Counted from the stretch's first letter, positions 27,595 through 37,662 are shown. The stretch is 64,000 nucleotides of DNA from Flavobacteriales bacterium (GCA_026196775.1 JAPHUD010000033.1:56833-120832); one strand, 5' to 3'. Notes: generated by a model from the sequence alone, not told the origin. Made by a program: numbers and translations.

Positions 27595-27622
27595 TCTGTT
27601 TGTGTTATATGACGAAAACCTT

Positions 27623-29617
27623 TCATTTCATTTTGACTTTTAAAAGTTGAGCATTTATTGCCACAACAATGGTACTTAAACTCATTAATACGGCCCCTAC
27701 AGCCGGACTAAGCATGATGTTCCATTGATACAAAACACCTGCTGCCAAAGGAATTGCAAGAATGTTGTAACCAGCTGCCCACCATAAGTTTTGTATCATT
27801 TTATTATAAGTGGCTTTACCAAATAAAATCAGGTTGGCAATATCTTTTGGATCGGAGTTTACTAAAATAATGTCTGCTGTTTCTGCTGCCACATCTGTTC
27901 CTGAGCCTACCGCAATACCTACATCTGCTTGTGCCAATGCAGGAGCATCATTTACTCCATCTCCTGTCATTGCTACAAATTCACTTTTTTCTTGCAGCTT
28001 TTTTACTTTTTCTAATTTTTCATGCGGCAAAACATTGGCTAAAAAACCGTCCATTTTTAATTCATCGCTTACTTTTTGTGCTACTTTTTCGTTGTCGCCC
28101 GTAAGTAGTAAATTTTTTATTCCCGCTTCTTTAAGTATTTGAATAGCTTCAAAAGAACTCTCTCTTATTTGGTCGGAAAAAGTAAAATAACCTATTACTT
28201 CTTTTTCTATCAACATATAAACTACTGTTCCTGTAAATTCATCTTCATTATCAGTAATACTAATATTCTGTTCTTTCAGATAATTAGGCCCTACTACTTT
28301 TATATTTTTACCTTCTACAATCCCTTCTAAGCCTTTACCAGGGAGGTATTTGAATTTATCTGATGTCGGAATTTCGATGTTTAGCTCTTTCACTTTTCGC
28401 ATCAAACCAGCTGCAATATAATGTTCGGAATGTTGTTCTATGCCAGCTGCCAAGCGTAGTAATTCATTTTCATCAAAATTTGAGTCCAATACTTTTACTT
28501 CTCGCAATTCGTGTGAGCCTTTTGTAAGTGTTCCGGTTTTATCAAAAATAATAGTTGTAATTAACCGTGCGTTTTCAAAAGCTGTTCGGTTACGAATAAG
28601 CAATCCTTTTTGAGCAGAAATAGAGGTAGAAATGGCTACCACTAAAGGCACAGCCAAACCCAAGGCATGAGGGCAGGAAATAACCATTACCGTAACCATT
28701 CTCTCTAATGCAAACACAAAAGGAAAACCCAATAACAACCAAACTACAAGCGTAATTATACCACCGCCCAACGCAACAAATGTCAATACCTTTGCTGCAC
28801 GATCAGCAAAATTTTGTGTTTTAGATTTTACCTTTTGAGCTTCTTCTACCAATTTAATTACTTTATTGAGGTAATTATCCTTTCCAGTACTTTCTACTTT
28901 TATAGTAAGAGAACCGTTTCCATTAACTGCTCCACCTATCACTTTGCTATCTTTTTCTTTTTTAACAGGTTGGCTTTCGCCTGTAAGCATGCTCTCATCA
29001 AGGTAACTTTCTCCATCTGTAACAATACCATCTACCGGAACTTTTTCTCCCGGTTTAACTCGAATCATATCCCCAATTTTTAAATCTCCAACAGGCATTT
29101 CATGAATTTCTCCATCTACCAAATGATGTGCAGTTGAAGGCATCATCTTCACCAATAACTCTAATGATCGGGATGCTCCCATAACCGATTTCATTTCAAA
29201 GTAATGCCCGATGAGCATGATATCTATCAGGGTAGCCATTTCCCAATAAAAATCCATACCTTTTAACCCGAAAGTGATGGCAACACTATATGCCCAAGCT
29301 ACAGAAATAGCCACACCGATTAAAGTCATCATACCAATTGCATTGTCTTTTATTTCATCATAAAGTCCTTTGAGGAAAGGGTAACCACCATAAATAAAAA
29401 TGAAGGTTGAAAGAATAGCTAAGACATATTTATCTCCGGGAAAAGCCAATTCAAAACCTAGCCACTGCTGCAGCATTTGTGACAAAGCAAGCACTGGAAT
29501 GGATATTATGGTGCAGATTACAAATCGCTTCCAAAAATCAGAAACATTATGTCCTGCATGTTTGTCGTGACTATCCGAATTTTTATGGTTTGAATGGTGA
29601 TGATTGTGATGTTCCAT
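27623..29617 (-). CDS. copB: Copper-translocating P1B-type ATPase (CopB type)
   Basis: 664 residues. The N-terminus is a short His-rich tail (HHNHHHSNHKN) instead of CxxC metal-binding domains. The membrane metal site is SCPHALG (CPH), characteristic of the P1B-3/CopB subgroup, in place of CPC. Catalytic motifs are complete: TGES, DKTGTLTKG with the phosphorylated Asp, a TGDN hinge and MTGDGVNDAPAL. It exports copper (or silver) across the inner membrane. The position between the HMA/AAA genes and the MerC-fusion gene ties it to the metal cluster. Confidence 0.9.
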   Translation of the reverse strand: MEHHNHHHSNHKNSDSHDKHAGHNVSDFWKRFVICTIISIPVLALSQMLQQWLGFELAFPGDKYVLAILSTFIFIYGGYPFLKGLYDEIKDNAIGMMTLIGVAISVAWAYSVAITFGLKGMDFYWEMATLIDIMLIGHYFEMKSVMGASRSLELLVKMMPSTAHHLVDGEIHEMPVGDLKIGDMIRVKPGEKVPVDGIVTDGESYLDESMLTGESQPVKKEKDSKVIGGAVNGNGSLTIKVESTGKDNYLNKVIKLVEEAQKVKSKTQNFADRAAKVLTFVALGGGIITLVVWLLLGFPFVFALERMVTVMVISCPHALGLAVPLVVAISTSISAQKGLLIRNRTAFENARLITTIIFDKTGTLTKGSHELREVKVLDSNFDENELLRLAAGIEQHSEHYIAAGLMRKVKELNIEIPTSDKFKYLPGKGLEGIVEGKNIKVVGPNYLKEQNISITDNEDEFTGTVVYMLIEKEVIGYFTFSDQIRESSFEAIQILKEAGIKNLLLTGDNEKVAQKVSDELKMDGFLANVLPHEKLEKVKKLQEKSEFVAMTGDGVNDAPALAQADVGIAVGSGTDVAAETADIILVNSDPKDIANLILFGKATYNKMIQNLWWAAGYNILAIPLAAGVLYQWNIMLSPAVGAVLMSLSTIVVAINAQLLKVKMK

Positions 29618-29650
29618 ATTTTTTATATTTTTTACTTGTGGTTATTTTGA

Positions 29651-30190
29651 TCATTTCATGTTCTGTAATATAAAATCTACTCGTTCTTCTGGAGGAATTA
29701 CAGGAACAAAAACTATCGGACATGGAAATGTTTTATACACTTCGATTATTAAGTTATGAATACGAATTTGTTCTTCTTCATCTTCTAATCTAGCATAATC
29801 ATTAATTAAAGGAAGTCTGTCCAAAATAAATATCTTACTATAGCAATATTTGTTACACTGTTCAACTAATCGCTCATCATATTCAAGACCTAAAAATTGA
29901 TAATATGCTAGTGCATCAGGCAAAGCTCTATCTAAAAAAACAATATCATCAGGGTTTAATGCTGCTTCTTGTTCAATTTGCATATCTAAAACTTCTCTTT
30001 GAAATTGTTGTTTATTTTCTTTTATTTCCTCAATAGTTTTACCTTTTATTTTTTGAGTATCAATATAGTGTCTAGCATGTTCAATAGTTGTTTTATAACC
30101 TCTTTTAGCTAAAAGGTCAACAACAGTTGTTTTGCCTGTACATGGTCCTCCTGTAATTACATTCCAGTTCGTTTTTATTTCTTTTTTCAT
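29651..30190 (-). CDS. P-loop ATPase/kinase-like protein (AAA_28) inside the metal cluster
   Basis: 179 residues. The Walker A motif is GGPCTGKTT near residue 15, followed by a segment resembling the AAA_28 / NadR-kinase-like fold (YKTTIEHARHYIDTQK, DIVFLDRALPDALAYY as Walker B region, LEDEEEQIRIHNLI). Its role is unknown; relatives are called ATP-binding protein or nucleotide kinase. It is cytoplasmic. It sits between the HMA-protein and copB genes with gaps of 33 bp on both sides, so it is probably co-transcribed. This is not an expected member of a Cus/Cop cluster. Confidence 0.7.
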   Translation of the reverse strand: MKKEIKTNWNVITGGPCTGKTTVVDLLAKRGYKTTIEHARHYIDTQKIKGKTIEEIKENKQQFQREVLDMQIEQEAALNPDDIVFLDRALPDALAYYQFLGLEYDERLVEQCNKYCYSKIFILDRLPLINDYARLEDEEEQIRIHNLIIEVYKTFPCPIVFVPVIPPEERVDFILQNMK

Positions 30191-30223
30191 GTTTTAATTA
30201 TTAAACTGTAAATAAAAACGTAT

Positions 30224-30628
30224 TTATTCTTTTCTATCATACTGGCAACAGCCTGGTAAAGCATTATAAACATCTTCCGAAGCTTTATTAAACTGTGTAT
30301 CATGTCCTGCTGCTGCAATTTTTTCACTAACTGTATTAATGGAATAATTATGTTCACCAAAAGTGATATCGCTAAATTTTACCGATAATACTTTGGTTTC
30401 AACATCCCAATTTGCTTCTTTAACTCCATCCACACTGAGTGCTGCTTTTTCAATTCTTTTTTTACACATACCACAGTTTCCGTAAACAGTAAAGGTGGCA
30501 TTCACTAATTCTTCTTTTTCTTCTTGAGTAATTTTGGTGTTAGTTTCTTGACCAATTACTGATTGAGCAGTTAACATACTGCATAGCATAACTGCTACTG
30601 TTCCGACTTTTAAAATTTGTTTTTTCAT
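30224..30628 (-). CDS. Secreted heavy-metal-associated (HMA) domain protein
   Basis: 134 residues with a signal peptide (MKKQILKVGTVAVMLCSML...). An HMA fold follows, with CGMC in place of the usual CxxC context (VYGNCGMCKKRIEKAALSVDGV). The C-terminus YNALPGCCQY is a second cysteine pair found in Bacteroidota members of this group. It is probably a periplasmic copper chaperone or sensor. It lies directly after the cusB-like gene (31 bp). Confidence 0.8.
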   Translation of the reverse strand: MKKQILKVGTVAVMLCSMLTAQSVIGQETNTKITQEEKEELVNATFTVYGNCGMCKKRIEKAALSVDGVKEANWDVETKVLSVKFSDITFGEHNYSINTVSEKIAAAGHDTQFNKASEDVYNALPGCCQYDRKE

Positions 30629-30659
30629 TGTTTTTGGTTTTAAATGATTAATAAAAAAT

Positions 30660-32456
30660 TTATTTAATTTCTTTCGTTACTTCCCCACACTTAAGCATAG
30701 ACTTTCCGAAATAGGGATTCTTAATTTCCTTCTCCGAACTTAACCAGTCGGCTCCTTTATCGTTGTCCGCCATAGGGCAATATTGAATGTAGAGTGTTTT
30801 ATCAAAAGGATTAAAAGTGTTGGTCATTTCAATCATGATGATGGAAATTTGGCGAAACTTCTCCCTCACTTCTTCAATGCTTAATAAATGAGGTATATGT
30901 TGTAAGGTATTTTTTAAATTACTGCTGAATTTCATCCAAACAGTATGAGACTCTCCTGTAAATATACTCATATTAATTTTTGCGAGATTATCTTGCATCG
31001 ACACGGCTACTTTTTTGGCATCTTCCACACTATCTGCTGTCAAAAAATCTTTAAGTTTAAGATAATCAGCATAAACAGGTTGAAGTGCTTTTTTTGCTTC
31101 CTTACTAATAGAGATGGGGTTATTTGTTTTTACATCTTTTTGCATAGCAGGAGTCTTAGTGTCTTCCATTTTCGTTTCTCCATGGTTGTGTCCTGTCATT
31201 GCAACGCCTCCTTCTGGATTCATCATGCTTGGTTTACCTGCTAATTGAGCTGCTGCATCTATGCTAAATGTTCCATTAACGGCAATTTCTTCGCCTTCTT
31301 CCAACCCTTCTTTAATAATATAACTGTCTCCCAATGCTGCCCCGAGTGTTACATCACGCATTATAAAACTTACCCCTTTAGCGTTTGTATTTTTAACATA
31401 AACCACCGAACGTTTGCCTGTCCACATCACCGCTGTCTTTGGTACCACCAGCGAATTCGACTTGTTGGTTAGTTTTGCTTCCACCACCCCTGAAACAAAC
31501 ATTTCCGGCTTTAACTTTTCAGTTGTATTGTTGTATTCAATTCGTGCTTTTGCAACTCTTGTTTTTGGGTCTATTACCGGGTCGAGGTAGGTAATGGAAG
31601 CTTCAAAACTTTCTCCGGGAAGCGAAGATATGGTAAACGTAATGTTATCTCCTTTTTTTATCCATGAAATATCAGATTCATATACATCAAACAACACCCA
31701 TACTTTTGAGAGATTAGCGATTTCATATAATGTTTGTCCTTTACGAACATAATCGCCCAGATTGATTATTTTTTTGGTAACATAACCAGAAACATCTGCT
31801 TGTATTGGGAACTCTTCGAGTATTTTACCATTTTTTAATATTCCTTCAATTTTATTGTCTGAAAGTTTCCAATTTTTCAATTTTTCTTTAGCTGCATTAA
31901 AAAGTTGCGGCTGAGTTTCCATTATTTTTTGAGCTTCAAACAATTCTTCTTGAGCCATAACCAATTCAGGAGAATAAACACTTGCAATGGTTTGTCCCTT
32001 ATTTACAAATTCACCTGTAAAATTTACCATCAACTTTTCTACCCTACCTGGAATATGTGATGATTGTGAGTAAACTAAACGCTCATCAACTTGTACTTTA
32101 CCATTTAGCCGAACTTGTTTTACAGGTTTCATCTTTCCTACAAGAGCAGTACTCACATTAGCTAATTGCATAGCAGTTGGCGACATGGCGATTGCCATCG
32201 GGTCAATTTCGCTATTTTGGTCATTTTCGAGAGGAATTAAATCCATACCACAAATAGGACAATCGCCCGGTTCGTTTTTTCGAATTTGGGGATGCATGGA
32301 GCAGGTCCAAATGGTTTCTCCTGCTATTTGGGTAGTATGTTGATGTTCGTCTTTAGGAGTGTTTTTCTGTCCTCCAAAAATGAACCAACCTATTAACAGT
32401 CCTACTACCAAAGTAGCTGCGGCTATTACTACTGTTTTTTTATCTATTGTTCCCAT
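30660..32456 (-). CDS. cusB: CusB-like RND efflux periplasmic adaptor
   Basis: 598 residues. An N-terminal membrane anchor is followed by a heavy-metal-binding domain (WTCSMHPQIRKNEPGDCPIC, then GMDL). The barrel-sandwich hybrid and beta-barrel core of CusB/CzcB adaptors follows (VNFTGEFVNKGQTIASVYSP, DVSGYVTKKIINLGDYV). The C-terminal 140 residues match the DUF3347 type, with Met/His-containing segments. It links the inner-membrane pump to the outer-membrane channel. There is 1 bp between the stop of the preceding gene and this start, so translation is coupled. Confidence 0.9.
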   Translation of the reverse strand: MGTIDKKTVVIAAATLVVGLLIGWFIFGGQKNTPKDEHQHTTQIAGETIWTCSMHPQIRKNEPGDCPICGMDLIPLENDQNSEIDPMAIAMSPTAMQLANVSTALVGKMKPVKQVRLNGKVQVDERLVYSQSSHIPGRVEKLMVNFTGEFVNKGQTIASVYSPELVMAQEELFEAQKIMETQPQLFNAAKEKLKNWKLSDNKIEGILKNGKILEEFPIQADVSGYVTKKIINLGDYVRKGQTLYEIANLSKVWVLFDVYESDISWIKKGDNITFTISSLPGESFEASITYLDPVIDPKTRVAKARIEYNNTTEKLKPEMFVSGVVEAKLTNKSNSLVVPKTAVMWTGKRSVVYVKNTNAKGVSFIMRDVTLGAALGDSYIIKEGLEEGEEIAVNGTFSIDAAAQLAGKPSMMNPEGGVAMTGHNHGETKMEDTKTPAMQKDVKTNNPISISKEAKKALQPVYADYLKLKDFLTADSVEDAKKVAVSMQDNLAKINMSIFTGESHTVWMKFSSNLKNTLQHIPHLLSIEEVREKFRQISIIMIEMTNTFNPFDKTLYIQYCPMADNDKGADWLSSEKEIKNPYFGKSMLKCGEVTKEIK

Positions 32457-32457
32457 T

Positions 32458-33765
32458 TTAATAAGTTTTTGACGTTATATAATTGATTTTTGCTACAGCA
32501 ATTTGATATTGAGTCAAAGCTGTGGCTCTCATTTTCTGGTATTTCAATAATTGTTGCTGCATTCTCAATACTTCCTCAAACTCTTTCCCCGAATTTCCAT
32601 AGGAAGTAAAAAGCAAGTTCAACGATTGTTGAGTGGTTTGTATTTGCTGTTCGTAGAGCGATAAAAGCTGCTCCTGTTGTTGAATTTCAAACCATGTCAT
32701 TTCATAATTGGATAGTAACATATTCGTCATTTCTTCTTTTTGATACGTATAGCTTTCTTGCATCAATTGGGCTTCTTTTACCGAAGCGTTGTACTTCCCT
32801 CTAAAAATAGGAATAGTCATAGTAACCATTGGCATTATTACATCTTTACCATTATCAGACATGCTTACATCACTGCGTTTACCCACCATTACATAATCCA
32901 ACCCAATTCCAAATTTTGGCAGACCTTGTTTTTGTGATACTAACTCTGTGGCTTTACTTGCTTCCAATTTTAAATCCAATGCTTTTAAAGTTGGATTGGT
33001 AGCAAGCAAAGAATCTTTACGGAAATTTTCCGGAAGATTTTCTGTTTTTAAAGAGTCCATTAATACTATTTGTTCATTTTCTGGTCGGTTAAGTAATTTA
33101 TTGAAAATTGTTGTAAGCGGTTTTTCTTTCTCTTTCAAAATATTCAGATTGGTTTGTGCATCCTTCAGCATAATATCTACCCGTAATACATCTACCATAG
33201 ATCCATTTCCATTTTCAAACTTTTTGGTTGTAATGGTTTTATATGACTCAAGAATACTGATGTTTTCTGCTTCAATTTTTATCCAATCATTTAATTCATA
33301 CAAAGGATAGAAAGCAGCAGCTACCTTAAAATATAATTTATTCCGAGCATCCATAAAAAGTTGAAATTTTGCTTCAGCCATTAATGCAGCAGCATTACCT
33401 TGTGTTTTTAAAGCTCCAAACCAAGGAAACATTTGTGTAAGAGAGAATCTTGCCTGTTGTGGGCCAACACGTGTTTCTACCGGAGAAATAAAATATCCGA
33501 AAGAAAACGTAGGATCAGGCAGGCTGTTAGCTTGCGAAACTCTCTGCAAAGCTGCTTCAAATTCTTTGTGCTTGGCTTTAAGTTCAGGGTTGTTTTCTGA
33601 TGCTATTTTAAAATAATCATCTAGGGTTTGTGCATGTAAGTTGGATGTTAGAAGATAAAAGATAGATGTTAGAATAACCATTCGAAACAGCTTCCAATTT
33701 CTAACATATAATCTCTGATTTCTAGCTTCTAAAAACCAATTTCTAATATTTAATTTACTTTTCAT
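32458..33765 (-). CDS. TolC-family outer-membrane efflux protein (CusC-like)
   Basis: About 435 residues. The conserved part begins after a signal peptide ending LLTSNLHAQ and contains two OEP repeats with long helices (ELKAKHKEFEAALQRVSQANSLPDPTFSFGY..., VLRVDIMLKDAQTNLNILKE). The start is uncertain: ATG codons lie at 33795, 33765 and 33681. I chose 33765, which supplies basic residues before the hydrophobic core. The 5' coding part overlaps a degenerate TTAGAAATTAGAAGCTAG-like repeat, so part of the signal region derives from repeat DNA. It forms the outer-membrane duct of the tripartite metal pump. Confidence 0.85.
   Translation of the reverse strand: MKSKLNIRNWFLEARNQRLYVRNWKLFRMVILTSIFYLLTSNLHAQTLDDYFKIASENNPELKAKHKEFEAALQRVSQANSLPDPTFSFGYFISPVETRVGPQQARFSLTQMFPWFGALKTQGNAAALMAEAKFQLFMDARNKLYFKVAAAFYPLYELNDWIKIEAENISILESYKTITTKKFENGNGSMVDVLRVDIMLKDAQTNLNILKEKEKPLTTIFNKLLNRPENEQIVLMDSLKTENLPENFRKDSLLATNPTLKALDLKLEASKATELVSQKQGLPKFGIGLDYVMVGKRSDVSMSDNGKDVIMPMVTMTIPIFRGKYNASVKEAQLMQESYTYQKEEMTNMLLSNYEMTWFEIQQQEQLLSLYEQQIQTTQQSLNLLFTSYGNSGKEFEEVLRMQQQLLKYQKMRATALTQYQIAVAKINYITSKTY
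33641..33756. repeat. Degenerate TTAGAA/GCTAGAA low-complexity repeat within the 5' end of the cusC-like gene
   Basis: Repeated units such as TTCTAACAT, TTTCTAACATATAATCTC, TTTCTAGCTTCT and TTTCTAATATTTAA run through the signal-peptide coding region. A related stretch lies at 33791-33822, at the 3' end of cusA. Confidence 0.6.
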
Positions 33766-33790
33766 AATTATGTTTTTAAATATTTTTAAT

Positions 33791-33822
33791 TCCAACCTCT
33801 AACTTCTAGCTTTTAGCTTCCT
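33791..33822. repeat. Second degenerate CTAACTTCTAGCTT repeat at the cusA 3' end
   Basis: AACCTCTAACTTCTAGCTTT resembles the stretch at 33641-33756. The last codons of cusA (RKLKARS) fall in it, so the C-terminus of the pump appears to be repeat-derived. Confidence 0.5.
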
Positions 33823-36800
33823 CTCTTCTCTAATAGCGTACAACACAGGCACAACAAAATAGGTTATTGCTGCAAAAGCCATCCCTCCAAAAGCAGGTAT
33901 TGCCATAGGAATCATAATATCCGACCCACGACCTGATGAAGTAAGAATTGGTAACAACGCAATTATAGTTGTAGCAGATGTCATTATTGCTGGTTTAATT
34001 CTTCGTTGCCCGGCTTCTACAATCGCCATTCTTATTCCTTTGAGTGTATCTGTTTTATTTTTTTCAAAACTTTGATCTAAATAAGTAGCCATTAATACTC
34101 CATCATCGGTTGCTAGTCCAAAAAGAGCAATAAATCCCACCCAAACAGCCACACTTAAATTAATCGTGTGTACTTGAAACAAGTCTCTCATATTGGTTCC
34201 AAAAATGGTAACATCTATAAACCATGGCTGTCCGTAAAGCCACAACACAAAGAAACCTCCACTAAATGCCATTGCTATTCCGGTAAAAACCATTAATGAT
34301 GTTGCAATTGATTTAAATTGAAAATAAAGAATGAGAAAGACTATCATCAAAACTAAAGGAACAATAATAGCAAGGCGCTTTTCAGCTCGCACCTGATTTT
34401 CATAACTTCCTGAGAATTTATAACTAATCCCCGCAGGAACTATCAATTCTCCTGCATCAATCTTATCTTGAATCATTTTTTGAGCATCATTAACTACTCC
34501 CACTTCCGAAAAGTTCTCTTTTTTATCAAATAATACATAGCCCACCAAAAAAGTTTCTTCACTTTTAATGGCTTGTGGACCACGCACATATTCAAAATCA
34601 ATAAGTTGTGAAAGCGGGATTTGTGCTCCTGTAGGAGTTGACATTAAAATACTCCCCAATGATTCTGGATTATCACGAAGTTCTCTAGGATAACGAACTC
34701 TAACAGGAAAACGCTCTCGACCTTCAACCGTTGTTGTAATCTTCATTCCGCCAATAGCGGTTTCAATGGTTTGTTGAACATCTTCTATGCTCAATCCGTA
34801 TCTGGCAATTTCTTCTCTGTCGATATTAAGGTGTAAATATGGTTTACCAACTATTCGGTCTGCAAATACCGCTTCAGATTTAACACTTGGCACTTTTTTC
34901 AAAATTTCTTCTAACTGCATTCCAAACGCTTCAATAGATTTTAAATCTGGTCCATATACTTTTATTCCCATAGGAGCTCGCATCCCTGTTTGGAGCATTA
35001 CCAACCGTGTTTCTATAGGTTGTAATTTGGGTGCAGAAGTTAATCCCGGTATTTTGCTTACGTTAACTATTTCATCCCAAATATCATCTGGTGACTGTAT
35101 ATGTGATCGCCAATTACGAAAATAATTTCCGTTATCATCAGGTATTAAAACTTGGTTATTTACTCCTCGTAATAGTGCTTCTTCATTAGTAAGAGTGTCT
35201 CCATTATTAAGTATAAAACGATTGTTTTTATCCACTTTAAAACGAACTCGATGCCCTTTCTCATTAAGCATATATTCCGGATGATAATTAATGATATTTT
35301 CATACATAGAAATTGGAGCCGGATCCAATGCAGATTCTACTCTTCCCAACTTACCCACAGCCATATCAACTTCAGGAATATTAGTCAACAACATATCCAA
35401 TTGAGCCAAGGTGTTTTTGTTGTATTCCATTCCGGAATGAGGCATAGAAGTAGGCATTAGCAAAAAACTGCCTTCATTGAGCGAAGGCATAAATTCTTTT
35501 CCCATTCCCGGAAAAGTTTTATCTAAACCTTGCCAAACACTTGTTGTTCTAATATCTACATGTATAACATCAAAACCTTTGGAAGCAAAACCAAAAACAG
35601 CATTAAACCCAAACCATATTACAACTCCAAGAAAAATTAAAAAAGAAGGAATAAAAAGAAAGGTTTTTTTATGGTCTAAACACCACTTTAAAATAGATTT
35701 ATAATAATGTTCCAATAGCGAAAACAAACCTAAAATAGAGCCTACCAACAGGGCTACAAAAACCACATTTAACATAAGGCTTTTGCTTGCTCCTAAAGGA
35801 AGCCAATATTTGGCTAAAAGCCATATAACTCCTACAACTACAATAATTATTTCTGAATTACTTAATAACCAATTTGCTATTTTTTTAAGCTTGTTTTGTT
35901 GTTCATTATTATTTTCCGAATTAGTAGTTATTCTAGCTAACTTTTTGTCTCTAACTTCCTTTAAAATTCCTGTTATTCCGAAAGCAAATAAAATCATTCC
36001 TGCCCAAAACTGACCCAGAAAAAAACAAGCTATTGAAACAGGAATTAGCCCAATATTAATTCCCTTCTGAATCTTTTTACTTTTAATTTTTGCACCAAAA
36101 AACCAATGAGCTAACATAGGAAGGATAAATAAAGCAACAATAAGAGCTGCAATAAGGGCAAATGTTTTTGTAAAAGCTAAAGGGCCGAAGAGTTTTCCTT
36201 CTGCTGCCTGCATCGTAAACACCGGAATAAAACTCACAATGGTAGTAGAAACAGCCGTTAAAATAGCTGAACTAACCTCTGAAGCTCCATTATAGATGGT
36301 GTCCATTAATTTTTGTCCCACAGGAGCTTCGTCAATATGTTTAATAATGTTTTCCGAGAGAATTATTCCTAAATCTACCATAGTACCAATAGCAATAGCA
36401 ATACCTGATAAAGCCACAATGTTGGCATCAACACCAAAATAACGCATGGCTATAAACACCATAAGTATTGCAATAGGCAATAAACTGGAAATTAGAAAAG
36501 AAGCTCGCAGGTTATATACCATTACGATAACAACCAAAATAACGATTAAAATTTGAAGCGACAATGCTTCCTCAAGTGTCCCTAATGTTTCATAAATTAA
36601 ACCCGATCGATCATAAAATGGAACTATTGTCAACTGGCTTTCAATTCCATTCGCTAGTATCTTTTTGGGTAATCCGGGACTTATTTCTTTTATTTTATCT
36701 TTAACATTATTAATTACATGCAATGGATTAGCTCCATAACGAGCTACTACAACGCCTCCCACAACCTCTGTTCCGCCTTTGTCTAGTAATCCTCTTCGTG

Positions 36801-37662
36801 TAGCTGGGCCTAAACTAACAACACCTATGTCTTTTATCCTTATAGGTACATTTTCCTGAACAGCTACAACTGCTTTTTCTATGTCAGCAACTTTTTTTAT
36901 GTAACCCAATCCTCGCACTAAATATTCTGCTTGGTTTATTTCAATGGTTTTTGCACCAACATCTCTATTAGATTTTTGAACGGCTTGCATTACTTTATGC
37001 AACGGTATATTATAAGCTTTTAGGGCGTCTGGGTTGACATCAATCTGGTATTCCTGTACAAACCCACCAATAGAAGCAACTTCAGAAACTCCTTCTGTAG
37101 CATTTAATCCGTATTTTACATAAAAATCCTGAACTGTTCGTATTTCATGTAAATCCCAACCTCCTGTTGGGTTTCCATCTTTATCTCTACCCTCAATGGT
37201 GTACCAATATACTTGACCTAAAGCGGTTGCATCAGGGCCAAGAGCCGGTTGAACACCTTCAGGGAGTAATCCAGAAGGTAATGAACTTAGTTTTTCAAGA
37301 ATTCTTGAGCGAGACCAATAAAATTCTATGTCTTCAGAAAAAATGATGAAAATACTAGAAAACCCAAAAACAGAAGTGCTTCGAATGGATTTTACTCCTG
37401 GAATTCCTAACAAATAAGTCGTTAAAGGGTAGGAAATTTGATCTTCAATATCTTGTGGAGAGCGACCTTGCCATTGCGTGAAAACTATTTGTTGATTTTC
37501 ACCAATATCAGGAATAGCATCCACAGGAACTGGGTCTGAAGGCAATGCTCCAACTTGCCAACCAAAAGGAGCAGTAATAACTCCCCATGTTATAAAAACC
37601 AGCAGAACAATAAGCGTAACTAACTTATTTTGAAGGAAATATTTTATTGCTTTATTTAACAT
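33799..37662 (-). CDS. cusA: CusA/CzcA-family heavy-metal RND efflux pump
   Basis: About 1287 residues from the ATG at 37662 (MLNKAIKYFLQNKLVTL); an in-frame ATG at 37701 would add an atypical 13-residue leader. It has the HME-RND architecture: TM1, large periplasmic loop (TQWQGRSPQDIEDQISYPLTT, PVDAIPDIGENQ), the TM4 relay region GIAIAIGTMVDLGIILSENI, and a second loop with methionine-rich MPTSMPHSGM. It is longer than the roughly 1040-residue CusA because of an insertion of about 150 residues with extra hydrophobic helices around residues 535-690. It exports Cu(I)/Ag(I) or similar ions by proton antiport. Confidence 0.92.
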   Translation of the reverse strand: MLNKAIKYFLQNKLVTLIVLLVFITWGVITAPFGWQVGALPSDPVPVDAIPDIGENQQIVFTQWQGRSPQDIEDQISYPLTTYLLGIPGVKSIRSTSVFGFSSIFIIFSEDIEFYWSRSRILEKLSSLPSGLLPEGVQPALGPDATALGQVYWYTIEGRDKDGNPTGGWDLHEIRTVQDFYVKYGLNATEGVSEVASIGGFVQEYQIDVNPDALKAYNIPLHKVMQAVQKSNRDVGAKTIEINQAEYLVRGLGYIKKVADIEKAVVAVQENVPIRIKDIGVVSLGPATRRGLLDKGGTEVVGGVVVARYGANPLHVINNVKDKIKEISPGLPKKILANGIESQLTIVPFYDRSGLIYETLGTLEEALSLQILIVILVVIVMVYNLRASFLISSLLPIAILMVFIAMRYFGVDANIVALSGIAIAIGTMVDLGIILSENIIKHIDEAPVGQKLMDTIYNGASEVSSAILTAVSTTIVSFIPVFTMQAAEGKLFGPLAFTKTFALIAALIVALFILPMLAHWFFGAKIKSKKIQKGINIGLIPVSIACFFLGQFWAGMILFAFGITGILKEVRDKKLARITTNSENNNEQQNKLKKIANWLLSNSEIIIVVVGVIWLLAKYWLPLGASKSLMLNVVFVALLVGSILGLFSLLEHYYKSILKWCLDHKKTFLFIPSFLIFLGVVIWFGFNAVFGFASKGFDVIHVDIRTTSVWQGLDKTFPGMGKEFMPSLNEGSFLLMPTSMPHSGMEYNKNTLAQLDMLLTNIPEVDMAVGKLGRVESALDPAPISMYENIINYHPEYMLNEKGHRVRFKVDKNNRFILNNGDTLTNEEALLRGVNNQVLIPDDNGNYFRNWRSHIQSPDDIWDEIVNVSKIPGLTSAPKLQPIETRLVMLQTGMRAPMGIKVYGPDLKSIEAFGMQLEEILKKVPSVKSEAVFADRIVGKPYLHLNIDREEIARYGLSIEDVQQTIETAIGGMKITTTVEGRERFPVRVRYPRELRDNPESLGSILMSTPTGAQIPLSQLIDFEYVRGPQAIKSEETFLVGYVLFDKKENFSEVGVVNDAQKMIQDKIDAGELIVPAGISYKFSGSYENQVRAEKRLAIIVPLVLMIVFLILYFQFKSIATSLMVFTGIAMAFSGGFFVLWLYGQPWFIDVTIFGTNMRDLFQVHTINLSVAVWVGFIALFGLATDDGVLMATYLDQSFEKNKTDTLKGIRMAIVEAGQRRIKPAIMTSATTIIALLPILTSSGRGSDIMIPMAIPAFGGMAFAAITYFVVPVLYAIREERKLKARS

